From NCBI GenBank assembly GCA_021287165.1, contig JAJTAY010000018.1:20681-84680 (forward strand): a stretch of 64,000 bases of DNA, in the 5' to 3' direction. A program made the translations under genes and the position numbers. A model generated the notes under the pieces. That model made no database searches, was not told the DNA's origin, and saw only the letters and a list, made by a program, of their open reading frames with translations. Shown one piece after another: positions 43,823 to 52,986 of this stretch. The DNA is from Bacteroidia bacterium (GTDB taxonomy: Bacteria > Bacteroidota > Bacteroidia > Bacteroidales > F082). Numbering within the stretch: position 1 is the stretch's first letter; the number at the start of each line of letters is the position of its first letter.

Positions 43823-44497
43823 TTACAATGATTTAACAGCCCGAAGCATATGTCTTTTTCCTGCAAAACCAGTTAGCCGTTCCACCTTAAAACCCGATTT
43901 TCGTAAGGCTTGTTTCACAATACCTTTTGCGCTGTAGGTAACCAGTATGCCACCTGGTTTTAAAGCACTGAAGAGCTTATCAAACACATCTTGCGACCAC
44001 AGCTCCTGCTGCACAGAAGGGCTGAAAGCATCAAAGTAAATAAGATGATAATACCCTGCTTCAGGCTCAAAATCAAGGAGATCAGATGCAATTTTGGTCA
44101 GGCGGAAGTTAGGCTTAATTTGTTGCTCGCTTTCCCATTCGCAGGCCATTATCGAGTTGTAAACATTTTTACTCCCTTCAGGCTCAAAGGTCTCATAAGC
44201 CAAATGACTCCAGACAGATTCGGGCAATGGATATTTTTCCACTCCAGTGTAACGGACAATCATTTGATCCTGATGCAGATATGTTAAGAGCGCGTTGAGT
44301 CCCGTACCAAATCCTATCTCCAGTAGGTTGATCGCATTAGCGAATTCCTGACGGGCGTGGTTAAGTCCGTTTTCGATGAATACATGCATCGATTCTCCGT
44401 AGGCTCCCGAAGCGGAATGAAAATGCTCGCCATGTAAGGCGTCCCATACTGTATGGCTGCCATCGGCAGTTTTATAAATTTCGATGTTTCTCATCAC
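43823..44497 (-). CDS. mnmD: tRNA U34 5-methylaminomethyl-2-thiouridine methyltransferase
   Basis: 224 residues of the MnmD type (the methyltransferase half of MnmC without the oxidase half). The SAM motif is LEIGFGTGLN at about 60; FHSASGAYGESMHVF near the start and YFDAFSPSVQQELW are diagnostic. The enzyme methylates nm5s2U to mnm5s2U in certain tRNAs. It overlaps the upstream lipoprotein gene by 4 nt, an odd partner, so it is probably co-transcribed for convenience. Start could also be the second Met. Confidence 0.9.
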   Translation of the reverse strand: MMRNIEIYKTADGSHTVWDALHGEHFHSASGAYGESMHVFIENGLNHARQEFANAINLLEIGFGTGLNALLTYLHQDQMIVRYTGVEKYPLPESVWSHLAYETFEPEGSKNVYNSIMACEWESEQQIKPNFRLTKIASDLLDFEPEAGYYHLIYFDAFSPSVQQELWSQDVFDKLFSALKPGGILVTYSAKGIVKQALRKSGFKVERLTGFAGKRHMLRAVKSL

Positions 44498-45777
44498 TGA
44501 CTCTTGATTGGAGCAAAAATGACCTTGACTGCATCTTCTGAAAAGAGGTTTTCCGGCAAATCCAGCACCCGGCCTGATTGGCCATTTGCGTTGATTTCCA
44601 GTAAATTATTGTTTACCTGTACCCAATAGACATTTGATTTCAGTGCTAAAAAACCTGGAAAGCCGGAAAGCTCTTTCTGCCAAAGCATCTGACCGCTTAG
44701 GCTGTACTTACTTATCATATTTCCGGCTCGTAACAGAAAGGCTTCACCGGGGACGAAAAACATGCTGTCGTTTTTGTTAACGTTTAGTCCTCTCAGAAAC
44801 TTCAGAGAAGGCGGGTCTGTTAAAACTTCATACAAATCAATGCCGGGTGATTTCCTAACGGCTATGTTCAACTGATGTTCGTTCTTCCACGCAGCATCCA
44901 CCACTCGTCCGGTCAATGGCCAAACCGAATGCAAATTGCCAGTTTGGCGATAAAAGACCTTGACAGTATGTTTGTTAGCCCCTGAAAGAAATGCCACCGA
45001 ACTGTACTGATTGCAGTGACTGATGGCATAGGGCAGGCTATCGGGGCTGCCGTTTATGGTGATAAGTGTTTGCCCATCGATGGCCCTCACCACCCTCAAA
45101 TTGCCGCTTTTCTCAGCCAGCCAGAATCGACTGCCATCGGCGCTTATCCATGCTATTTCGTGCGGGCTCGATAAGGCCTGAAGGGTATACTCAGCCGCAA
45201 TAAACGGATGCTTCAAACCAATGACCGAGCGTCGGTCGGGGGTTAACAAGGCCAGCGTCTGCGCCGGCGCAGACCAAATGGCATCCTGAGCATAAATTGC
45301 AGAATTTTGAATATCAAGCCTTACAATACCGCTTGCCAACAAATGAATAAGTCGAAAATCGGATGGGAAAGGTTTGTAAAGCACAAAAGCATCGGAAAAA
45401 GTAGTAGCCGAGGAAAGTAGCCCCCTGACTGATTTTTTCGTTTGCAATCCGTCTGCCAACCACATTGCTACAAGGCTGGCACTTCCGGCATAATCCAGAT
45501 TATCAATAAGAAAATAACCAATAATGGAGGTGTCCCCGGAAATTCCATTAAAAATCTTAGGATTGAGGATGCTCACTCCGTCTTCGTTTACAAAGCTTAC
45601 CTTCAGCAATCCGACTGAGGCAGATCGCAAACCGATAACGAAAGCCAAGGTATCGCCCGAGATGAGAAATCCATTCGCAGGTTGCCGTATATCAATCTGA
45701 ATTTTAGGCACATCCTCTGTTTTGCTGCACGAAACAACGAACAGCAACAAAACGGGAAAAAAATATTTCAGCTGCAC
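44494..45777 (-). CDS. Lipoprotein with beta-propeller-like body
   Basis: 427 residues: lipobox VVSC (Cys at about 17), an N-terminal beta-sandwich (about 25-125), then a repeat-rich beta region (about 140-427) with blade-like segments such as SADGSRFWLAEKSGNLRVV and RAGNMISKYSLSGQ, suggesting a seven-bladed propeller like WD40/PQQ types. Function unknown. A -7 element (45802-45809) lies 24 nt before its ATG; mnmD follows with a 4-nt overlap. Confidence 0.75.
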   Translation of the reverse strand: MQLKYFFPVLLLFVVSCSKTEDVPKIQIDIRQPANGFLISGDTLAFVIGLRSASVGLLKVSFVNEDGVSILNPKIFNGISGDTSIIGYFLIDNLDYAGSASLVAMWLADGLQTKKSVRGLLSSATTFSDAFVLYKPFPSDFRLIHLLASGIVRLDIQNSAIYAQDAIWSAPAQTLALLTPDRRSVIGLKHPFIAAEYTLQALSSPHEIAWISADGSRFWLAEKSGNLRVVRAIDGQTLITINGSPDSLPYAISHCNQYSSVAFLSGANKHTVKVFYRQTGNLHSVWPLTGRVVDAAWKNEHQLNIAVRKSPGIDLYEVLTDPPSLKFLRGLNVNKNDSMFFVPGEAFLLRAGNMISKYSLSGQMLWQKELSGFPGFLALKSNVYWVQVNNNLLEINANGQSGRVLDLPENLFSEDAVKVIFAPIKSQ

Positions 45778-45801
45778 CTTTGACGGCTTTGGTTAATTTT
45801 A

Positions 45802-45809
45802 CAAATCTA
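45802..45809 (-). promoter_or_regulatory. TAnnTTTG -7 element for the lipoprotein/mnmD pair
   Basis: TAGATTTG on the minus strand, 24 nt before the ATG at 45777. Confidence 0.5.
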
Positions 45810-45826
45810 ACAAACCCATACCAGCA

Positions 45827-46534
45827 ATGCTCGATTTGAACATAAACAAGGTGTTGTTTCTCGACGTTGAAACAGTTCCGGCACAGCCCGAATACAGCAG
45901 GCTTGACGAACGGATGAAAAAGCTCTGGGATCGCAAAGCCGGTCATATCCGGCAAAAAGAAGAGCAAAGTCCGGAGGACCTTTATCCGCGCGCCGGAATT
46001 TACGCCGAATTCGGCAAAATCATCGTCATCTCGGTTGGCTTCCACAATGGCAACGAATTCCGTGTGAAATCCTTTTATGGAGAGGACGAGAAACTGCTGC
46101 TCGAAGACTTCGCCGCCATGCTCAACAGGCATTACGACGAGCCCGACGATCTGCTTTGCGCACACAACGGCAAGGAGTTCGACTTTCCCTATATCTCGCG
46201 GAGAATGCTCATCAACGGCATTGAAATCCCTGAAATTCTGCGTATTGCCGGCCGAAAACCCTGGGAAGTGCGGCATCTCGACACCATGGAGCTTTGGAAA
46301 TTCGGCGATTATAAAAGCTACACCTCACTCGAATTACTCACCGCCGTTTTCAACATTCCCACTCCAAAGGACGATATCGACGGCAGCATGGTAGGGAGTA
46401 TTTTCTGGCAGGAGGGAAATCTGGAACGCATCCGCAACTATTGTCAGAAAGATGTGGTGGCTGTAGCCCAGTTGCTGCGTCGCTACATGAATATGCCCCT
46501 TTTGCGCGAAGACCAGATTGTGGTGGCTGCATAA
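45827..46534 (+). CDS. Predicted 3'-5' exonuclease, PolB-like
   Basis: 235 residues of the RNase H-like DEDD fold. Catalytic positions are in FLDVETVP (Asp and Glu, about 12-18), AHNGKEFDFPYI (middle Asp) and YCQKDVVAVAQL (last Asp). The type matches the exonuclease domain of DNA polymerase B used as a free-standing gene (PF10108-like). Cytoplasmic. The next gene, a DUF2779 protein, starts 49 nt downstream; its own nuclease half looks damaged (see that entry). Confidence 0.87.
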   Translation: MLDLNINKVLFLDVETVPAQPEYSRLDERMKKLWDRKAGHIRQKEEQSPEDLYPRAGIYAEFGKIIVISVGFHNGNEFRVKSFYGEDEKLLLEDFAAMLNRHYDEPDDLLCAHNGKEFDFPYISRRMLINGIEIPEILRIAGRKPWEVRHLDTMELWKFGDYKSYTSLELLTAVFNIPTPKDDIDGSMVGSIFWQEGNLERIRNYCQKDVVAVAQLLRRYMNMPLLREDQIVVAA

Positions 46535-46583
46535 AGCAAAAATAGGCTAAGCCCTCAATAATCAAGATCCTTTTAATCTCACT

Positions 46584-48014
46584 ATGGCCAAACACCGGCT
46601 TTCGAAGTCAACCTATATCCGCAGTTTGCAGTGTCAGAAGTCGCTCTACCTGCATACCAAAAGACCATTTCTGCGTGATAAAATAAGCGCCGAGCAATTG
46701 GCCAAATTTCGTCGTGGCACCGATGTAGGTGTATTAGCAAGGGAATTATTTCCGGGTGGCATTGATATGACTCCCAAATCACCATCGGCCTACATAGCCA
46801 AAAAAGACGAAACGCTAAAGTTAGTTAACACTAAGAATATCAATGTCTTATATGAAGCGGTTTTCGAATACGATGAGGTGTTGATCATGCTTGATATCCT
46901 TGTCCGCGATGGCAATGGATGGAAAGCCATAGAAGTGAAAAGTTCGCGCAAACTAAGCACCACGTATTACAATGATGCCGCTTTGCAGTACTACGTTTTA
47001 AAAGGCAATAATCTGACCATCAATAGCTTTAAGCTTATTCATATCAACGAAGACTACGTTTTTGACGGAACACTCCGGCTTGAGGAGCTATTCACATTGG
47101 TAGAGGTAATGCCCAAACTGGAGCAAATGCTTCCCTCGACCGCCACCTCAATTGCTACAGCCAAGCAAACACTCGACCTGGACAAATCGCCTGACATTCC
47201 TCCAGGCATGCACTGCTTCACGCCCTATCCCTGCGACTTTCTGGGGCACTGCTGGAAAAACATTCCAACCGGCAACTTGCTCCAAATGAGAAGTATAAAC
47301 CCCGAAGCCGCTTCCGCTTTTTTCGCAAATGGCCGCTTTCTGCCCGAAGAAATCCTTAACGAGCCCATTTACAATAGCATCGATCAAGGCGAATTGCAGG
47401 CTTTCAAAGAACACAGACTTACTACCTCCGCCGCTCTGCCGGAAGCCTTGCGCAAAACTCTAAATCGAAGCGATAACCAATTATTTATCAAACTATTATC
47501 ACTCCAACCGGCAGTTCCCTTTATCGTAGGCTTCAGGCCATATCAAGCTGTTCCGATTGCATTGAGCTGGAGCAACGGAACCAAAGGTAGCCGGGTTTTC
47601 GAGCCTGACGCCACTGGGGTTGAACAGGCCAGATCGCTGCTAAATGAGCTGTTTGAAAACAATAATCTTATCATAACTGACGACGCGGACACACTTTTAT
47701 CTTTCTATTTTGCCAACCCGGACACCTCTCACCAATCACCAATCACCAATCACCAATCACTAATTCTTGGAATCCGCCAGATTGTGCAATCTTCCCCGCT
47801 ATACCACCCCGATTTCGGTCGTGACTGTGCCTTTGAAAATATAGTCAGGGCCCTCACAGGTAAATCAATCAGCAGCGAGCACTGGCTCAGGCACGACCTT
47901 CAGGCAGCCGAAACAGAGGCCCAAAGGCACAAGGTAATGGCAAAACTTGAGCAATATCCTGAGGTTCTGAGCATTATCACCGGGGAAATCAGATCCTTGC
48001 TACTTCCAGTCTAA
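46584..48014 (+). CDS. DUF2779 protein: Cas4-like nuclease half plus degenerate RNase H-like half
   Basis: 476 residues. The N-terminal half resembles RecB/Cas4-type PD-(D/E)xK nucleases: SKSTYIRSLQC at the start, MLDILVRD at about 95, and AIEVKSS as E-x-K. The C-terminal half aligns with the DUF2779/RNase H-like region (AVPFIVGFRPYQAVPIALS), but the catalytic D-x-E pair expected before it is missing (SLQPAVP). A 7-nt tandem repeat sits within this half. No stop or frameshift is visible, so the gene is probably still expressed. Possibly a DNA-repair or defence nuclease, or a binding subunit for the exonuclease upstream. Confidence 0.75.
   Translation: MAKHRLSKSTYIRSLQCQKSLYLHTKRPFLRDKISAEQLAKFRRGTDVGVLARELFPGGIDMTPKSPSAYIAKKDETLKLVNTKNINVLYEAVFEYDEVLIMLDILVRDGNGWKAIEVKSSRKLSTTYYNDAALQYYVLKGNNLTINSFKLIHINEDYVFDGTLRLEELFTLVEVMPKLEQMLPSTATSIATAKQTLDLDKSPDIPPGMHCFTPYPCDFLGHCWKNIPTGNLLQMRSINPEAASAFFANGRFLPEEILNEPIYNSIDQGELQAFKEHRLTTSAALPEALRKTLNRSDNQLFIKLLSLQPAVPFIVGFRPYQAVPIALSWSNGTKGSRVFEPDATGVEQARSLLNELFENNNLIITDDADTLLSFYFANPDTSHQSPITNHQSLILGIRQIVQSSPLYHPDFGRDCAFENIVRALTGKSISSEHWLRHDLQAAETEAQRHKVMAKLEQYPEVLSIITGEIRSLLLPV
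47730..47764 (+). repeat. Tandem 7-mer CACCAAT, four perfect copies plus one variant
   Basis: Four exact CACCAAT units at 47730-47757 and a fifth CACTAAT at 47758-47764, inside the DUF2779 coding region. A 7-nt unit is not a multiple of 3, so a gain or loss of one unit would shift the frame. Confidence 0.85.
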
Positions 48015-48079
48015 TCAACTGATTTACAATATATTTCAAAAGATATCAACAAACTGTTCACCGCTCGGACAAAGCGTCT

Positions 48080-48087
48080 TAACTTTG
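48080..48087 (+). promoter_or_regulatory. TAnnTTTG -7 element 4 nt from the dnaB ATG
   Basis: TAACTTTG with only 4 nt before the ATG at 48092; no strong -33 element seen. Confidence 0.45.
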
Positions 48088-48091
48088 GAGC

Positions 48092-49633
48092 ATGGAGAAA
48101 AATACGCGCCGCACCCGTCCTGTCGTTCCTCAAAATGAATCTGACAAAGTTCGTGAATTGCTCATGTCGCACGGACGCATTCCGCCCCAGGCTACCGATC
48201 TCGAAGAAGTGGTGCTGGGCGCCATGATGCTCGAAAAAGAAGCCGTAAACACTGTTATCGACATATTGCGCCCTGAGGTGTTTTACAAAGACGCTCATCA
48301 GCGCATCTTTGCAGCCATCAAGAGCTTGTTCGGGAAAGCAGAAGCCATTGATATTCTCACCGTTACCAATGAATTGCGATTGAGCGGCGAGCTTGAGATG
48401 GTGGGCGGACCATATTTTATCTCACAGCTTACAAACAGGGTCGTTTCGGCTGCCAACATAGAGTTTCATGCACGAATTCTCATCCAGAAATTCATCCAGA
48501 GGGAACTCATTCGCATCAGCAGCGAAATCATCCACGACGCTTACGAAGATACCACCGATGTTTTCGACCTGCTCGACAAATCGGAATCAAATCTCTTCAG
48601 CGTAAGCGAGTTAAACATCCGGCGTCAACCTACTACCATGCCCGAATTAGTACAGGTTGCCATCAAGGAAATCGAAGCAGCAAGAAAACACGACGCCACC
48701 CTTAGGGGCGTTCCCTCAGGCTATTCCGACCTTGACCGTATCACGCAGGGATGGCAAAAGAGCGACCTCATTATCCTTGCCGCCCGCCCAAGTATGGGTA
48801 AAACGGCCTTTGCCCTCAACCTGGCACGAAATGCCGCTGTTACCTACCGACGCCCTGTAGCCTTTTTTTCGCTCGAAATGTCGTCGGTGCAGCTGGTCAC
48901 ACGTCTCATCTCCACCGAGGCCTCCATCCCCGCCGATAAACTGCGTTCCGGCAAGCTCGAACAACACGAATGGACGCAGCTGGTAACAAAAATATCCCCG
49001 CTCATCGAAGCCAAAATCATTATTGACGATACCCCCCAGATGTCGATTTTTGAGCTTCGGGCCAAGTGCAGGAGGATGAAGCAACAGTTTGATATTCAGA
49101 TGGTTTATATAGACTATCTGCAGCTGATGACCACCGGAGGCGAAAATCGCGGCAACCGCGAACAGGAAATTGCCAACATATCGCGTTCGCTCAAGAGTTT
49201 GGCCAAGGAGCTCGATATCCCAGTGCTGGCCCTTTCGCAGCTCAGCCGCAGTGTTGAAAACCGTCCGGGATCGAAAAAACCCATCCTATCCGACCTTCGC
49301 GAGTCGGGCTCCATTGAGCAGGACGCCGACCTTGTTATCTTCATCTATCGCCCAGAATACTACGGCCTGGCTGGCGACAACGAAACACCGGACACAAAAG
49401 GGCTGGCCGTCATCAATATTGCAAAGCACCGTAACGGTAAGCTGGGCGACGTAAACCTGCGTTTTGTCAATCAGTATGCACGGTTCGAAGACCCCGACAG
49501 CGCCTTTACCTACGACAATCCTCCCGGCCTGAAACCCAATGCCGATTTTGGCGGCAACAGCACAGTCATCAAACCCTCGCGCATGAATGATGATTTCGAT
49601 CAGGATACCACTTATGACGATAACCCCTTCTAA
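48092..49633 (+). CDS. dnaB: Replicative DNA helicase
   Basis: 513 residues with an N-terminal primase-interacting domain (PPQATDLEEVVLGAMM at about 30), a helical linker, and a RecA-like helicase domain with Walker A ARPSMGKTAF, VYIDYLQLM (Walker B) and an arginine-rich LSQLSRSVENR loop. It unwinds DNA at the replication fork as a hexamer. The C-terminal tail (about 475-513) is polar and Asp-rich and probably unstructured. No intein. It sits alone between the nuclease gene and the DUF6263 gene. Confidence 0.97.
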   Translation: MEKNTRRTRPVVPQNESDKVRELLMSHGRIPPQATDLEEVVLGAMMLEKEAVNTVIDILRPEVFYKDAHQRIFAAIKSLFGKAEAIDILTVTNELRLSGELEMVGGPYFISQLTNRVVSAANIEFHARILIQKFIQRELIRISSEIIHDAYEDTTDVFDLLDKSESNLFSVSELNIRRQPTTMPELVQVAIKEIEAARKHDATLRGVPSGYSDLDRITQGWQKSDLIILAARPSMGKTAFALNLARNAAVTYRRPVAFFSLEMSSVQLVTRLISTEASIPADKLRSGKLEQHEWTQLVTKISPLIEAKIIIDDTPQMSIFELRAKCRRMKQQFDIQMVYIDYLQLMTTGGENRGNREQEIANISRSLKSLAKELDIPVLALSQLSRSVENRPGSKKPILSDLRESGSIEQDADLVIFIYRPEYYGLAGDNETPDTKGLAVINIAKHRNGKLGDVNLRFVNQYARFEDPDSAFTYDNPPGLKPNADFGGNSTVIKPSRMNDDFDQDTTYDDNPF

Positions 49634-49642
49634 ATCAATACA

Positions 49643-50452
49643 ATGAAAAAAAGAAACCTATTTCTTCTGCTTCTCCTTTTACCATTTGTCAGCCTTACGG
49701 CAAAAGACATCAAACTGGCATACAAACTCGAAAAAGGCCAGAAATTCACCCTGCAGATCAACAACAGGCAAAACATCAGCATGAGCATGATGGGTCAGAA
49801 CATGACTCTTACCCAGAACGCTAACCTCACCCAGCTGGTAACCGTGGCCGACAAAAATGCTGAAGGCTACACCCTCGAGCTGAAATACGACCAGATCGTG
49901 TTCAAGCAAAATGCCATGGGTATGGAGCTTCAATACGACTCCAAAAACCCCGACAACAGCAATCCCATGGTGGCCCAGCTCTCCGAGACCTTCAAAAAAT
50001 CGCTCGAAAACACCATAACCGCCGTGATCGACAACCGCGGCATGCCTGTGAGCAACAACGCCAAAGAAGTAGTGGGCAATAACAATCTAACCGGCTTCGA
50101 GTCGGGTATGATGGTGGTTTACCCCGAAAAAAGTCTAAAGGTGGGCGAAAGTTGGGATATTCAGCTCAAACCCGATCCAACAAGCGACTTTGTCATCAAC
50201 TCAACCTACAAACTGGAGTCGGTGAAAGGCAGCGTAGCCAAGATCAGCTACACAGGCACCATCACCGGAACCGAAATCAACGGTGCCAGTGCCAAAGTGA
50301 ATGGTGAACTGAGCGGCACCATGGACGTGAACACCACCAACGGCTGGGTAATCAAAGCCGGGATGAACCAGAAAATCGACATGGAAGTGGAAGAAAGCGG
50401 AATGAAAATGCCTATGTCCATGAACATTTTCACCGAAATCACTTCAAAGTAA
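49643..50452 (+). CDS. DUF6263-family exported protein
   Basis: 269 residues with a signal peptide (about 1-20). The body shows the DUF6263 pattern: a first strand pair (KLAYKLEKGQKFTLQINNRQ), a TQNANLTQLVTV segment, VIDNRGMP and a later YTGTITGTEINGA. The family is common in Bacteroidota and of unknown function; a lipid or glycan-binding beta-sandwich would fit. It follows dnaB by 9 nt but is functionally unrelated. A terminator lies at 50474-50506. Confidence 0.7.
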   Translation: MKKRNLFLLLLLLPFVSLTAKDIKLAYKLEKGQKFTLQINNRQNISMSMMGQNMTLTQNANLTQLVTVADKNAEGYTLELKYDQIVFKQNAMGMELQYDSKNPDNSNPMVAQLSETFKKSLENTITAVIDNRGMPVSNNAKEVVGNNNLTGFESGMMVVYPEKSLKVGESWDIQLKPDPTSDFVINSTYKLESVKGSVAKISYTGTITGTEINGASAKVNGELSGTMDVNTTNGWVIKAGMNQKIDMEVEESGMKMPMSMNIFTEITSK

Positions 50453-50473
50453 GACACTAGCTTTCAATACTGT

Positions 50474-50507
50474 CGGCCATCTCCGCGAGGGGGTGGCTTT
50501 TTTTTTG
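50474..50507 (+). terminator. Rho-independent terminator
   Basis: 9-bp stem with two wobbles (50476-50484 with 50489-50497), GCGA loop, T-run. Confidence 0.75.
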
Positions 50508-50788
50508 GGGGAGGGGGACGGGGAGCTGGGTTCTTGGTGCCGGGAGTTGAGAATTCAAAATTCAAAAATTCAAGATTTAAGGATTTGAAGATATACAGAG
50601 CTCGACCTGCCCCAGAAGGGGTTGAATGTCTAATTGCGTTCTTAACTTTAATTAGTCGATGATTGCCAACCAAAGAATTTTATCAGCTATTCACAAACAC
50701 CAAGTGCTTCTACCCCGCAGATCATTTAATAACAAGCCCTACCCTATTTACCAGCAACCCTTCACCCCACACTTTTTCCTACCTTCGC
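50508..50788 (+). other. Gene-free, AT-rich spacer with ATTCAAA-type repeats
   Basis: No ORF that I trust (a frame from 50663 is the extended start of the next gene). 50545-50590 is rich in ATTCAAA-like words similar to the spacer at 34145-34200. A TACCTTCG at 50780-50787 resembles a -7 element. Confidence 0.5.
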
Positions 50789-51517
50789 ATGGTTCAATCG
50801 AAGATGAAATTGCAAAAGGCTATAAAGGTCCTAATGCTTATTCTTAAGCGAACTACGGTTGTTGCTGGCAGCATTGCATTACTGATGTTTGCCCTGAGCT
50901 TTACCGACCTTCCCTGGTATGCTTATTACCACCTGGGTACCAGCCAGATCAGCCGCAATATCGAAGCCGACTACATCATCGTCATGGGTGCAGGTGCCGT
51001 TCCTGGCCACCATGCCTTGCTGCGTTGCTGGTATGCAGCCAAAGCTACCGCACAACTACCAGAAGCACAGCTGATTGTGGCCCTGCCCGCCGACAGCAAT
51101 ACCACCGAAACCGACCACGACCGCATGATTGAAGAACTGGTGCTGCGCGGCATCGCTCCGGAACGCATCATTTCTGAGAAAAAAGGCCGCAACACCTTTA
51201 CTCAGGCCACAAACATCCGAAAAATCATAACCAATCCCGACAGCCGGCTTTTGCTCATCACCTCGCCCGAGCACATGTACCGCAGCATTAAAACCTTCCG
51301 CAAGGCAGGTTTTTCGCATGTCAATGGCCTGCCCACTTTCGAGGCGGCTTTCGACAACGCCTTGCTCATTGAACCTGGAAGCAAAAAGAAAGATCGCAAA
51401 CTTTCGGAGCAAAACCTCGACCTGCGCTACAATATGTGGAGTTACCTGCAGTACCAGATCATTGTGCTAAGGGAATACGCGGCCATTGCATGGTATGTCC
51501 TCACAGGAAAGATGTGA
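50789..51517 (+). CDS. YdcF/SanA-family (DUF218) protein
   Basis: 242 residues from the ATG at 50789 (or 50804): one N-terminal membrane segment (about 11-33), then the DUF218 domain with IIVMGAGA, LIVALPADSN and a conserved ITSPEHMYRS followed by FRKAGF. Members of this family act in envelope or peptidoglycan-related functions, but the reaction is not known. The frame reaches 50663, but the extension is charged and unlike the family. If the -7 element at 50780 is used, the ATG at 50804 is the better start. Confidence 0.8.
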   Translation: MVQSKMKLQKAIKVLMLILKRTTVVAGSIALLMFALSFTDLPWYAYYHLGTSQISRNIEADYIIVMGAGAVPGHHALLRCWYAAKATAQLPEAQLIVALPADSNTTETDHDRMIEELVLRGIAPERIISEKKGRNTFTQATNIRKIITNPDSRLLLITSPEHMYRSIKTFRKAGFSHVNGLPTFEAAFDNALLIEPGSKKKDRKLSEQNLDLRYNMWSYLQYQIIVLREYAAIAWYVLTGKM

Positions 51518-51596
51518 CAGGTTTATTCAGACAAAATGTTCGGGTAAAGCCCAACGTTGAGGAGCGCAATATCATACTCAAACCCATTGCCATCAA

Positions 51597-51629
51597 AACA
51601 AAAAGCCTCCGCCCAACGGACGAAGGCTT
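51597..51629 (-). terminator. Rho-independent terminator of sucC
   Basis: 9-bp stem with one mismatch (51603-51611 with 51621-51629), then TTTTGTTTT on the minus strand. Confidence 0.7.
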
Positions 51630-51653
51630 CAGAATTTATTACAAACAAACCAA

Positions 51654-52844
51654 TTACTTCAGTACCTCATTCACAAGGGCGGCGGCATCCTGCAGACGTA
51701 TGGCGGAATATACTTTCAGGCCGGAGTTGTCGATCAGTTCCTTGCCTTCCTTAGCGTTGGTGCCCTGCAAACGGACAATGATCGGTACGCCGATTTCGCC
51801 GATGTTGTTGTAGGCATCCACAATGCCCTGGGCCACACGGTCGCAGCGTACGATACCACCGAAGATGTTCACCAGAATGGCTTTTACGTTGGGGTCTTTT
51901 AGGATGATGCGGAAGCCTTCTTCCACACGTTTGGCGTTGGCAGTGCCGCCTACATCGAGGAAGTTGGCCGGTTCGCCGCCCGACATTTTGATCATGTCCA
52001 TGGTGGCCATGGCAAGGCCGGCACCGTTTACCATGCAGCCCACATTGCCGTCGAGTTTCACGTAGTTGAGGTCGAAACGGCTGGCTTCCACCTCAATGGG
52101 GTCTTCTTCCATCAGGTCGCGCATATTGGCAATTTCAGGCTGGCGGAAGAGGGCGTTATTGTCGATCACCACCTTGGAGTCAGCTGCAAAGATGCGGTCG
52201 TCGGCTGCTTTGATCACAGGGTTTATTTCAAACAGGCTGGCATCCGAGCCTTCGTAAGCCTTGTAAAGCGCATGAACGAACTTCACCATTTCTTTGAAAG
52301 CAGTGCCCGACAAGCCGAGGTTGAAAGCTATTTTACGGGCCTGGAAAGGCTGCAGGCCAACGCGCGGATCAATTTCTTCAGTAAAAATCTGGTCAGGAGT
52401 TTCTTCGGCAACTTTTTCAATATCCATACCACCACGGGGCGAATACATGATCATATTGCGGCTGCGGGCGCGGTTGAGCAGGATACTCATATAAATTTCG
52501 CTCACCTCCGACGGCCCAGGGTAGTAGATATTCTGCTCGATAAGCACACGGCGCACCAGTTTGCCTTGTGCACTGGTCTGAGGCGTTACGAGCATCATGC
52601 CGATAATCTGGTCAGCATACAACTCAACCTCTTCCAAAGTTTTGGCAATCTTCACCCCGCCGCCCTTGCCGCGGCCTCCGGCGTGAATCTGTGCTTTCAC
52701 TGCCCAACGATCGGTGCCGGTGAGCTTCTGAATTTCTTTGGCTGCTTCAACGGCTTTGGCGGGCGATTCGGCCACAATGCCCACAGGCACAGAAACACCG
52801 TAGCCACTTAAAATCTGCTTTCCCTGGTATTCGTGTAGGTTCAT
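51654..52844 (-). CDS. sucC: Succinyl-CoA synthetase beta subunit
   Basis: 396 residues from the ATG at 52844; the frame reaches 52925, but the extra part is not family-like. Signatures: MNLHEYQGK at the start, [14 protein letters not shown] (ATP-grasp) and the [18 protein letters not shown] and [10 protein letters not shown] segments of the CoA-ligase domain. It joins succinate, CoA and a nucleoside triphosphate in the TCA cycle, or reverses the reaction. sucD is not adjacent. A promoter sits just upstream. Confidence 0.95.
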   Translation of the reverse strand: MNLHEYQGKQILSGYGVSVPVGIVAESPAKAVEAAKEIQKLTGTDRWAVKAQIHAGGRGKGGGVKIAKTLEEVELYADQIIGMMLVTPQTSAQGKLVRRVLIEQNIYYPGPSEVSEIYMSILLNRARSRNMIMYSPRGGMDIEKVAEETPDQIFTEEIDPRVGLQPFQARKIAFNLGLSGTAFKEMVKFVHALYKAYEGSDASLFEINPVIKAADDRIFAADSKVVIDNNALFRQPEIANMRDLMEEDPIEVEASRFDLNYVKLDGNVGCMVNGAGLAMATMDMIKMSGGEPANFLDVGGTANAKRVEEGFRIILKDPNVKAILVNIFGGIVRCDRVAQGIVDAYNNIGEIGVPIIVRLQGTNAKEGKELIDNSGLKVYSAIRLQDAAALVNEVLK

Positions 52845-52877
52845 AATAAAGTTACGGTTGCTTTTGATTTGGATGGT

Positions 52878-52907
52878 CAAAATTAGGCTTTTTCGGGCAA
52901 TTGCAAA
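52878..52907 (-). promoter_or_regulatory. Promoter of sucC
   Basis: TTTG (52907-52904), 18-nt spacer, TAATTTTG (52885-52878) on the minus strand; leader about 33 nt. Confidence 0.6.
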
Positions 52908-52973
52908 CGCTTTCGGAAAAAACAAAACAGGCTTTGTGACGCTGATTAAGACCTGCTACCAAGGCAATTTTGT

Positions 52974-52981
52974 TAGCTTTG
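52974..52981 (+). promoter_or_regulatory. TAnnTTTG -7 element 5 nt from an ATG
   Basis: TAGCTTTG, 5 nt before the ATG at 52987, suggesting an almost leaderless transcript. Confidence 0.45.
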
Positions 52982-52986
52982 CAGCC

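Noticed and set aside
47730..47764. Tandem repeat considered as part of a CRISPR array
   Set aside because: Units are adjacent 7-mers without spacers and lie in a coding frame.
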